Below, piece by piece: positions 1-6,320 of a DNA stretch of 13,281 bases. The stretch spans positions 1-13,281 of the forward strand of contig CAYGAW010000092.1 in assembly GCA_964347945.1 (NCBI GenBank). Reading direction: 5' to 3'. This DNA is from CAYGAW01 sp964347945. GTDB taxonomy: Bacteria > Chloroflexota > Anaerolineae > UBA7937 > B3-Chlor. Under the pieces are notes generated by a model. That model did not search any database and was not told the origin of the DNA. It worked only from the letters and a program-made list of their open reading frames with translations. How positions within the stretch are numbered: the first letter of the stretch is position 1; every line of letters starts with the position of its first letter. Made by a program: the position numbers and the translations under genes.

Positions 1-1169
1 TGGCCCAAGTAGTAGTGATCCCAGTCTCTGGAGTCAAAATCAGGGTCTGTATCCATCGGCTCACCGTCTGGGCCGAACAAGAAGGGCGGATGGGGAACGA
101 GAATGTGGGCGAAAACGAAACGCGGGCCTTCGATAGTCTGTTGTACCTCCGGTAGTGTCTCAAAAGTGCATAGTACTACCGTCCTCCGGCCATCTGGAAT
201 CAAGCGGTTTAGGAACGGCCTCAGGACGGTTGTTCTGACCAGCACCTGGGTGAACTCCGTAATCATGCCACACCTGATATCTCGATCGGCATGAGAATTC
301 CTCCCCGTGGCCCCCCAGCCACTCTGGAAGTGTATGAACTTGTAACCCTTCGATCGCAGGAAGCGGACCGCTTCACTGTCTTGGATCATCTGATACGGTT
401 GTCTTCGATCCGGTGAGTCCACGCCTAGTTCGTCGGCCAGGTAATTGATGTATTGCATGTTCAGAGACGATGCTAGGGAGAGAAAGGTGACCGTGTAGTT
501 GGTTTTGGCGCCAGGAACCACGTAGAAACCTCTTTCCGTCAGGTAATCTACGAATTCATGGTTATCGAATTCCCAGATCTGCTCCAACGTTTCGGCACTG
601 GCATATGCATCTAGGATGATATAGTAGATGTCGGGGGTTGTTTCTCCCGCGGCTGGTTCCTGTCGATTGGTTTCCACGGTCGCGGCGCGCCTCTGGTCGA
701 GCCAGGCACCCGTCCATAGACCGTAGGACAGGATACGTGCCGTCGCAAGCAAGACCAAGCAGACAGCCACGACGTTGAGCACGTTCGTCAGCGTGTGGAG
801 ATCTCGGCGCGTCTTCAGCAGGGAATACAGCCCCAGACCGAGCAAGACCCCCCATAGAGGCATCAACACAGCATCAGGTCCAAAGCTAGCCTCTGCCACC
901 GGCAACTCGAAAGTCTCTAGTGCCTCGGACAGATGCCCGTAGGAGAAGAACAGCACTACAACGAGCGAGACCAGCAACCCTGCCCTATCCCTGTTCCTTA
1001 GCGCGAAGGTCAACACGAGGAGCAGGAGAAGGGGCAGGCTACCGGCAAGTATCAGGGGGAGCAGGGCGTCGCTCGGTGCGGTGATGTCTATGTTCTGTGC
1101 GTACAGGAAGAGGGGCGGGTATATCGCGAGGAGGATCGCATGGGCAGGTATGGACTTCTTCCGCTTCAA
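1..1169 (-). CDS. Membrane-bound sulfatase/alkaline-phosphatase superfamily hydrolase or transferase (partial, 3' end missing)
   Basis: The frame stays open for 389 codons and leaves the window at the left edge, so the C-terminus is missing. The N-terminal ~150 residues hold about five hydrophobic segments (roughly 11-25, 35-56, 62-80, 100-118, 128-148). A linker follows, then an extracytoplasmic domain opening with PDIYYIILDAYAS (179-191), which matches the first strand and metal-binding Asp of the alkaline-phosphatase fold. TNYTVTFLSLASSLNM (223-238) resembles the nucleophile region, and HILVPHPPFLFGPDG (355-369) is a conserved stretch of membrane sulfatase-like proteins. This layout recalls lipoteichoic-acid synthase and phosphoethanolamine transferases, which move head groups onto envelope polymers or lipids; the substrate here is unknown. 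The TTG start is chosen because AGGAGG lies 5 nt upstream and it is 2 nt beyond the methyltransferase stop. It is the last visible gene of the operon. The superfamily is fairly sure, the reaction is not. Confidence 0.82.
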   Translation of the reverse strand, partial: MKRKKSIPAHAILLAIYPPLFLYAQNIDITAPSDALLPLILAGSLPLLLLLVLTFALRNRDRAGLLVSLVVVLFFSYGHLSEALETFELPVAEASFGPDAVLMPLWGVLLGLGLYSLLKTRRDLHTLTNVLNVVAVCLVLLATARILSYGLWTGAWLDQRRAATVETNRQEPAAGETTPDIYYIILDAYASAETLEQIWEFDNHEFVDYLTERGFYVVPGAKTNYTVTFLSLASSLNMQYINYLADELGVDSPDRRQPYQMIQDSEAVRFLRSKGYKFIHFQSGWGATGRNSHADRDIRCGMITEFTQVLVRTTVLRPFLNRLIPDGRRTVVLCTFETLPEVQQTIEGPRFVFAHILVPHPPFLFGPDGEPMDTDPDFDSRDWDHYYLG

Positions 1170-1171
1170 CC

Positions 1172-2545
1172 CTACCTCCTGCTCATCAGGTAAAGGGTTC
1201 TCCCAGTGTGCGCTATCGGGGCAGACGCCCGTTTCGTGAAGTATTGCCGAAGGGCGTCTTCGAAGGCCCGCTCAGTGTAGTCGGTGAAGATGTCTTCCCT
1301 AGTGGATAGGAGTCTCTGCACCTGGGGGTCACTCTTGGGGACGAACTCGATGATCAGGGAGTCACAGATCGTGTTGAGGAACTCGGCGATCATGCCGAAG
1401 GGCAAGTTGTTGGAGATGGCCAGGTGGTGAATCAATGCCAGGCAGAGGACCATGTCCGCAGGGCCGCGTTGTAATAGAGACATCCTCTCCTGATTGGCCC
1501 AGCCGATGTCGGGGCTGGGGTTTGTCAGATCAAGCAGTAGGGGGAGGATGTTCGGCTCCTGGTTCTTGACAGCTTCCAGGTAGTTCCGCTCGACGCAGGC
1601 GGGATCCATGTCGAAGGAGATGGTCAGTACGCCCCTGTCACTGGCAAGGCGGCTGAACAGGCCGACATTGGCCCCCAGATCCCAGGCGACACTGGGGTTC
1701 AGTTGGTCCAGAAACTGGGCAACGAGTTGCTGCTTCTCCTGAAGGGCCTCTTGGGAGTATGCTGTGTCATCGTAGTAGTGGGCCCAGTCGGTGCCCTCGG
1801 GTCGCCATTTGAGTTTCTTGACCGCGGATTCCAGGTTATGGATGAGACCGAGAAAGGAAGCGCGACTCATTCTCCGGCGTCTGACGTCCACAGGCCTGTC
1901 GGCAAAGTGCCTCTGGCTTCTGGCATGCAGATGGATATGAGAGAGCAGGGAGAAGGTGAGACGAGTGCGGGAGGGGAGGAGCGAGCTGGCCAGGTCCAGC
2001 GGCACCCCGTCGATGTACGTTCGAAGCAATTGGCTTAGTCGGATGTCTCTGAGGCTCATCAGAGCCAGGGGGGCAAGGAAGTGCTGGCAGAATTGCCTGT
2101 AGGCAGCCCACGCTTGCCCCTCGCGGTACTTTTCGAAGGATAGCGTATCGATGAGTACCGGCTTGCCTCTCAGGAACTGCACGTTGTAGGCAGAAGCATC
2201 CTTGAGTGTCATCCCGAAATCCAAGGCCGTCATCTGAAGTTGGAGTGTGACCAGAGCCGCGTCTTTCAGCTCACTGAAGCACCATTCGTATGGATATGAG
2301 ATGAACGGTATCGGCTCTGGCTTGAGTATCTTGTAGACATCATCTGTTCGTGCCAGGTCAGTGCCCGCCTCCTCATGTCGGATCATCAACCCCGAATCCG
2401 TCACGGATTCGTAGAGACCCGATTCGATCAAATGGTCGTAGTTATCTTGGTACGAGGTGTTCACCTGGCGGAAGAGGGAACCGTCGTGAACGAACAGGAA
2501 CCCGCTCGGGTCTCTGAAGGACCCTGGGATGATGTCCCTATTCAC
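1172..2545 (-). CDS. Two-domain protein: kinase-like N-terminal half, class I SAM-dependent methyltransferase C-terminal half
   Basis: The protein has 457 residues from a GTG start. The C-terminal half carries SAM-methyltransferase motif I, DLGANVGLFS (289-298), then the acidic strand-2 end FDMD (311-314) and LALIHHLAI (369-377) at the place of the post-IV motif. The N-terminal half contains TLKDASAYNVQFLRGKPVL (113-131) followed by IDTLSF (132-137). The order Asp116, Asn121 and Asp133 recalls the catalytic-loop Asp/Asn and metal-binding Asp of kinase-like folds; this is an inference from spacing. Similar proteins are often annotated simply as methyltransferase or NoeA-like nodulation protein. 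The GTG start is preferred because it overlaps the stop of the preceding gene by 8 nt and follows GGGAG. An open frame continues 31 codons upstream but only inside that gene. The target of methylation is unknown; neighbours suggest an envelope glycan or polymer. Confidence 0.8.
   Translation of the reverse strand: MNRDIIPGSFRDPSGFLFVHDGSLFRQVNTSYQDNYDHLIESGLYESVTDSGLMIRHEEAGTDLARTDDVYKILKPEPIPFISYPYEWCFSELKDAALVTLQLQMTALDFGMTLKDASAYNVQFLRGKPVLIDTLSFEKYREGQAWAAYRQFCQHFLAPLALMSLRDIRLSQLLRTYIDGVPLDLASSLLPSRTRLTFSLLSHIHLHARSQRHFADRPVDVRRRRMSRASFLGLIHNLESAVKKLKWRPEGTDWAHYYDDTAYSQEALQEKQQLVAQFLDQLNPSVAWDLGANVGLFSRLASDRGVLTISFDMDPACVERNYLEAVKNQEPNILPLLLDLTNPSPDIGWANQERMSLLQRGPADMVLCLALIHHLAISNNLPFGMIAEFLNTICDSLIIEFVPKSDPQVQRLLSTREDIFTDYTERAFEDALRQYFTKRASAPIAHTGRTLYLMSRR
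1175..1180 (-). promoter_or_regulatory. Shine-Dalgarno AGGAGG that fixes the TTG start of the sulfatase-like gene
   Basis: A perfect AGGAGG is formed by the last two Arg codons (AGG AGG) of the methyltransferase gene, directly followed by its TAG stop. The TTG start of the next gene comes 5 nt after the AGGAGG. No ATG lies near, so this site decides the start and points to translational coupling. Confidence 0.75.
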
Positions 2546-2774
2546 CGCTGTCTCCCGGTCCCTGTTCCCCTGAGGGAGATCTAGAGAAGAATGACTTGAT
2601 CCTGCCCCAGTAGACCTTGACGGCGAAACCGACTCCAACTAGACCAGCTATGATCAACTGAATGACATAGCTTCCGGTTCCCGGGTCGATATAAGCATGA
2701 GCCTCACGGGCGGAAGCCAGTATCAGCAAGAAGGCAAAGCCGACCGAGTTCGCCAAGTACCTTGAGTGTTTCAT
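2538..2774 (-). CDS. Small secreted/membrane protein with YIDPGTGS motif
   Basis: The protein has 78 residues. It starts with a signal peptide (MKHS, hydrophobic core 10-20, Ala-His-Ala before the likely cleavage site near residue 27). The mature chain opens with YIDPGTGSYVIQ and continues with a second hydrophobic segment (about 36-53) and a basic stretch VYWGRIKSFF (54-63), then a short polar acidic tail. From memory, small proteins with this signature and layout recur in many bacterial phyla beside sulfatase-like membrane proteins, but I know of no assigned function. The ATG is chosen over an in-frame GTG four codons earlier because GGAGG lies 5 nt before the ATG and would overlap the GTG. 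It is the first gene of the operon and overlaps the methyltransferase gene by 8 nt. It could be a partner, anchor or assembly factor for the membrane enzyme. Confidence 0.75.
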   Translation of the reverse strand: MKHSRYLANSVGFAFLLILASAREAHAYIDPGTGSYVIQLIIAGLVGVGFAVKVYWGRIKSFFSRSPSGEQGPGDSGE

Positions 2775-2862
2775 TGGGACCTCCACTTGTAGAATCCAAG
2801 ACTTCTGTCCATCCCTGCTAGGAGCCGTTTGTCATCGGTCTGCGCCCAGGGGCAGGAGTGGT

Positions 2863-2898
2863 TCGGGACTCGCCCGGGCCGGTCCGGCGATCTCCCGA
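2863..2898 (-). other. GC-rich hairpin in the leader of the YIDPGTG operon
   Basis: A 36-nt near-perfect hairpin lies between promoter and first gene. The outer stem is TCGGGA/TCCCGA (2863-2868 with 2893-2898), and the inner stem TCGCC/GGCGA (2870-2874 with 2886-2890) closes a GC-rich loop that can pair further. No T-run follows, so it is not a standard intrinsic terminator. It may be a leader structure or mRNA stabiliser. I do not recognise a riboswitch consensus in it. Confidence 0.5.
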
Positions 2899-2954
2899 GG
2901 TGACCGGCGCCTTCTGGCTTCCCGGGTCTGTCTACAGTGGGCCGACCGTGGTCA

Positions 2955-2983
2955 ACTATAGCACAGGCACCAGATGTGGTCAA
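2955..2983 (-). promoter_or_regulatory. Sigma-70-type promoter of the YIDPGTG/methyltransferase/sulfatase operon
   Basis: Read on the minus strand, TTGACC (2978-2983) and TATAGT (2955-2960) are separated by exactly 17 nt. Transcription would start near 2948, giving a leader of about 175 nt before the ATG at 2774. The -35 box is abutted upstream by a perfect inverted repeat (2984-3002), and TTGACCAC occurs again just past the -10 box. Confidence 0.75.
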
Positions 2984-3002
2984 GCACTCAGAAGTTGAGT
3001 GC
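2984..3002. promoter_or_regulatory. 19-bp inverted repeat abutting the -35 box (operator candidate)
   Basis: GCACTCA (2984-2990) and TGAGTGC (2996-3002) form a perfect 7-bp inverted repeat around a 5-nt centre. It ends one base before the -35 hexamer of the operon promoter, so its centre would lie about 45 nt upstream of the expected start site. That position suits a class II activator or a repressor. It could also be a hairpin after the beta-helix gene, but no T-run follows on either strand. Confidence 0.5.
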
Positions 3003-3064
3003 CCGGTTGCTGGAGATCACAACCAGGGCCAGGAGGGGAGAAAAGCAAGGTCGCTGCAACGTGT

Positions 3065-3697
3065 CTAGCTTCTAGCAGCTCTTGCACGTCCCAAGCGGAA
3101 CGGAAAGAGCACCCAGAGGATGACTGCGCCAGCGAAAACGGCCAGTAGAACAAGGGTTGGGTATGGCAAAGCTGCCAGAGATGTCGGTGCCCATATAGTT
3201 CCCGAAATCACATTGCCCTGGCCCGTTGGACCAGCCCCCTTCGTCCTGTCACCGCCGATGAAGTTGTGTTGAGCACCACGCTCAACACTGAGCCCACTTG
3301 CTGGAAAATGCAGAATCTGCAAGCCTCGGATGACATTTCCACTGGAGGAGATAGTGAGCCCGCTGCCCCACTCCCCGAGCGGCATTTGGCTGCCGTCGAG
3401 GATGACGCCTGCGTCGCTGGCATCGATGGTCACCTGGCCCTGCGTCAGCTCTGGCAATGGGGACAGAACGAAGACGGTCGCCGGGCTGTCGGGCGGGAAG
3501 ACTCCAGCGTCGAACGTAATGTGAGTGCCAGCAGGAGCTTGGGTGAGGGCCTCTCGAAAACTGCCGGGGCCGGAGTCGGCTGAGCTGGTCACGACGATGC
3601 TCTGCCGCTGGGGCACCGTTGGAGCGGCGGGCGCTGGCGCTCGTAGGGCTACGGTGAGTGCAACCGCTGTTGCGGCAACAAAGATCTTTGGCTTCAT
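3065..3697 (-). CDS. Secreted beta-helix-like protein with C-terminal membrane anchor
   Basis: The protein has 210 residues. It begins with a signal peptide (MKPKIF, hydrophobic stretch to about residue 20, Ala/Pro-rich cleavage region near 25). SIVVTSSADSGPGSFREAL (33-51) is the N-terminal cap typical of secreted right-handed parallel beta-helix (polymorphic-membrane-protein-like) proteins. Beta-helix-like strands follow, including SSSGNVIRGLQI (117-128), and the Gly-rich stretch RTKGAGPTGQGNVISGT (151-167). A hydrophobic segment (about 181-200) and basic tail RLGRARAARS end the protein, like a membrane-retained or sorted anchor. Members of such families are usually much longer with many rungs; this one has room for only a few. 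The ATG is preceded by GGGGG. It lies upstream of the envelope operon, on the same strand but with a separate promoter between. It may be a cell-surface adhesin or a decayed remnant; I cannot tell. Confidence 0.72.
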   Translation of the reverse strand: MKPKIFVAATAVALTVALRAPAPAAPTVPQRQSIVVTSSADSGPGSFREALTQAPAGTHITFDAGVFPPDSPATVFVLSPLPELTQGQVTIDASDAGVILDGSQMPLGEWGSGLTISSSGNVIRGLQILHFPASGLSVERGAQHNFIGGDRTKGAGPTGQGNVISGTIWAPTSLAALPYPTLVLLAVFAGAVILWVLFPFRLGRARAARS

Positions 3698-3776
3698 TGG
3701 AATCCCCCAGCGCCGGAGCGGTTCTCAGACGATGGAAGCTGCCTGCAGTCGAGTATGCGTTGGGTCCTGACCTAGT

Positions 3777-3792
3777 GTCGCTACATCGCGAC
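3777..3792. promoter_or_regulatory. Short inverted repeat upstream of the beta-helix gene
   Basis: GTCGC (3777-3781) and GCGAC (3788-3792) form a 5-bp inverted repeat around 6 nt, about 85 nt upstream of the beta-helix start codon. It might be an operator. I found no convincing promoter hexamers around it, and a repeat of this length can occur by chance. Confidence 0.2.
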
Positions 3793-3849
3793 GGACAATG
3801 CGGTCAACGTTTATGCGCGGGGTGCCCGTGGCCCCATCGAACGGCGAGA

Positions 3850-3883
3850 GGGGGGATCCAGCTTGCCTGGCCAGATTCCCCCC
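3850..3883 (-). terminator. Hairpin downstream of ppsA, possible terminator without T-run
   Basis: GGGGGG (3850-3855) and CCCCCC (3878-3883) can pair and be extended by about three pairs with one bulge, enclosing a loop of some 15 nt. It lies about 40 nt past the ppsA stop. Neither side has a T-run, so it would be a Rho-dependent pause site or a 3'-end stabiliser rather than a classical terminator. Confidence 0.35.
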
Positions 3884-3924
3884 TGTTCTCTTGATAGCAG
3901 CATGCGCACACGGCCGGTTGACAC

Positions 3925-6204
3925 CTACCGTCTGTTGCGAGCGTCCTCCAAGAGCAGCCTCTGCTCGGCAGAAGCGACATTGCGTATGGTTTGCTCCAGC
4001 ACGTCCCAGTTCACGGAGATGGAATTGATGCCCCACTCCACCAGTTTGCCTGCATACTCGGGAAAGACGCTGGGCGCTTGCCCGCAGATGGAACTCTTCA
4101 TGCCCAGTTCCCGCGCCTTCTCCAGGAGCTGACGGATGTGATCCAACACCGCTTCATCCATCTCGTTGAAGAGCGGGGCCACCAACTCGCTGTCGCGGTC
4201 GATGGCCAGGACGAGCTGCGTCAGGTCGTTGGAACCGATGGAGATGCCAGCCACGCCGAGCTTCTGGTACTGTTCCATGTAGAATATCACCGAGGGCACC
4301 TCGGCCATGACCCACAGGTCGAAAGCCAGGTCGTCGAAGAGGCCGACCTCCTCGATGTACTTCACCAGTGTCTTCACCTCGATGAGAGTGCGCACGAAGG
4401 GCAACATGACATGGAGGTTCTTGAAGCCGTCATCACGCACGCGCTTCACTGCGTCCAACTCCAGCTTGAAGAGGTCCGGCTCATGCACGTAGCGGAAGGA
4501 ACCCCGGTAGCCGATCATAGGGTTGGCCTCGGTGGGCTCGTAGTCCTTGCCCCCCTGGAGGTCACGAAACTCGTTGGAGCGAAAGTCCATGGTACGGTAG
4601 GTGATGGGACGGGGGTTGAAGGCCCGCGAGAACATGAGGAGGCTCTTGTACATGCGCTCCACGAACATTTCGGGCCCGTGCTCCTCCACAAAGCGGCGCG
4701 GGTGAGTCCCCTCGCAGGCCTCTATGATCATGAACTCGGCACGGAGCAGGCCGATGCCATCCACTGGCATCTTGGCCACACGCTCGGCCATGCTTGGCTC
4801 GCCGAGGTTGACCAGGACCTTCGTCGCCGTCACCGGAAGCGCCTGGCCAACCGCGACCTCAGCTCTGGCCTCCTCCTTCACCGCCAGCTTGCCGGCGTAG
4901 ATGTCGCCCGTGCTTCCGTCCACGGTGACCATCATGCCATCCTCCAAGGTCGTCGTGGCAACATCCGTGCCCACTACGGCAGGGATGCCCAGCTCGCGAC
5001 TGACGATGGCGGCGTGGCAGGTCATACCGCCCTGGTCGGTGACAATGGCCGAAGCCTTGCGCATCAAGGGCACCCAGTCAGGGGCGGTCATCACCGTCAC
5101 CAGAACGTCACCTTCGTTAAGGCGAACCCCATCTTCGACACTGCTAAGGATTCGGATCTCTCCGCTGGCCCGGCCCGGCGCTGCTCCCAGGCCGCGAAGC
5201 AGCACCTCGGCCTCTTCTGCGCCCACTTCCTCAACCGCTTCAGCTCCAATGGTGGTGATAGGGCGCGACTGTACGATGTAGAGCTTGTCATCCTCGATGG
5301 CCCACTCGATGTCCTGGCCCCAGCCGTAGTGATCCTCGATATCGCGCGATATCTTGGCCACGTCGTGGATCTCGTCCTCTGTCAGGACTTGCTTGTTGGC
5401 TTCCTCATCAGGCAGATCAATGTCCACTGTCTGGCCATCGCGGCGGACACGCATGAACTTTTTGAACTTGACTTGCTGTTGCAGGATGTTAAGGCTGTTC
5501 TTGTCCACCATGTAGTAATCAGGGGAAACCTGCCCGGCGACCACGGGGTCTGCGAGGCCCCAGGCCGCCTCGATGATGATCTCGTTGGGCGCACCGGTGG
5601 CTGGGTTCTGGGTGAAGGCCACTCCGGCCTTCTCGGCATCGACCATCTTCTGCACGATGACTCCCATCTCCATCCCCCAACTCTCGAAACCGCGCTTCAC
5701 ACGATAGAAGATCACGCGTGCTCCGTACAAGGAGGCCCAGCACTTCTTGACTGATTCGATAACGTCCTTATCACCGCGGACATTGAGGAACGTCTCGTTC
5801 ATGCCAGCAAAGGAAGCCTCGGCTGTGTCCTCCGCTGTGGCCGAAGAACGGACGGCAACGTACAGCTCCTCTCCCTCTTGCTTACATAGCTTCTTGTAGG
5901 CGTCAGTGATCAACTTGGCCACATCCTTGGGCATCTCGGCCTCGACCACGATCTGCTTGGCAGCTTCGGCGGTCTGTTGCAGGGCTTCGTTGTCATCCAC
6001 ATCCAGGTCCTGCAACAGCTCCTTGAGCTGGTCGAGGACCCCTGTAGCCTCGGTGAAGCGGCGGTACGCTGGCGTGGTTATGGTGAAGCCCGGAGGCACG
6101 GGCAGTCCAGCCTGGGTCATCTCGCCCAGGTTGGCCCCCTTGCCGCCCGCGGTGGGCACGTCACTCTTGGATAACTCGGTAAACCACCTTATTCCCTCAG
6201 GCAT
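3925..6204 (-). CDS. ppsA: Phosphoenolpyruvate synthase (pyruvate, water dikinase)
   Basis: The enzyme converts pyruvate, ATP and water to phosphoenolpyruvate, AMP and phosphate, a cytosolic gluconeogenic step. The 759-residue protein shows the full domain order. The N-terminal PEP/pyruvate-binding ATP-grasp domain (about 5-320) includes GGKGANLGEM (20-29) and AVRSSATAEDTAEASFAG (117-134). The swivelling phosphohistidine domain has GGMTCHAAIVSRELG (392-406) with catalytic His397. The C-terminal PEP-utilising TIM barrel has YRTMDFRSNE (536-545), GSNDLTQ (657-663) and CGQAPS (707-712) with the acid/base Cys707. All key residues are present and the length fits the family. The ATG is preceded by AAAGGAG at good spacing. 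The upstream gene on the same strand ends 116 nt before; the two may share the promoter at 7145-7173, since I saw no strong promoter in that gap. Confidence 0.97.
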   Translation of the reverse strand: MPEGIRWFTELSKSDVPTAGGKGANLGEMTQAGLPVPPGFTITTPAYRRFTEATGVLDQLKELLQDLDVDDNEALQQTAEAAKQIVVEAEMPKDVAKLITDAYKKLCKQEGEELYVAVRSSATAEDTAEASFAGMNETFLNVRGDKDVIESVKKCWASLYGARVIFYRVKRGFESWGMEMGVIVQKMVDAEKAGVAFTQNPATGAPNEIIIEAAWGLADPVVAGQVSPDYYMVDKNSLNILQQQVKFKKFMRVRRDGQTVDIDLPDEEANKQVLTEDEIHDVAKISRDIEDHYGWGQDIEWAIEDDKLYIVQSRPITTIGAEAVEEVGAEEAEVLLRGLGAAPGRASGEIRILSSVEDGVRLNEGDVLVTVMTAPDWVPLMRKASAIVTDQGGMTCHAAIVSRELGIPAVVGTDVATTTLEDGMMVTVDGSTGDIYAGKLAVKEEARAEVAVGQALPVTATKVLVNLGEPSMAERVAKMPVDGIGLLRAEFMIIEACEGTHPRRFVEEHGPEMFVERMYKSLLMFSRAFNPRPITYRTMDFRSNEFRDLQGGKDYEPTEANPMIGYRGSFRYVHEPDLFKLELDAVKRVRDDGFKNLHVMLPFVRTLIEVKTLVKYIEEVGLFDDLAFDLWVMAEVPSVIFYMEQYQKLGVAGISIGSNDLTQLVLAIDRDSELVAPLFNEMDEAVLDHIRQLLEKARELGMKSSICGQAPSVFPEYAGKLVEWGINSISVNWDVLEQTIRNVASAEQRLLLEDARNRR

Positions 6205-6320
6205 GTCTACTCCTTTCGCATCCCAATATGAAGGTCGCAGGCACAGATCGCCAGATCTGCACCGCGAGGTTCATCCCCATTCGGGGTCGGTTGTTCAAGA
6301 TAACGATCACGGTTCAACTC

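Noticed and set aside
562..855. Arg-rich minus-strand frame within the sulfatase-like gene
   Set aside because: It is another frame of the same strand; the true frame gives membrane helices and the PDIYYIILDAYAS motif.
2546..2638. 31-codon N-terminal extension of the methyltransferase
   Set aside because: It lies inside the YIDPGTG gene, has low-complexity Ser/Gly composition and lacks a ribosome site; the GTG with 8-nt overlap fits better.
2775..2948. A known riboswitch (cobalamin, SAM, c-di-GMP) in the leader
   Set aside because: Isolated stretches look similar, but the conserved blocks are not present in the right order; only a structured leader is reported.
3991..5754. A 587-codon open frame on the plus strand opposite ppsA
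   Set aside because: It is fully antisense to a clear PEP synthase, is rich in His, Leu, Val and Asp as expected from the mirrored frame of a GC-rich gene, and shows no recognisable domain.
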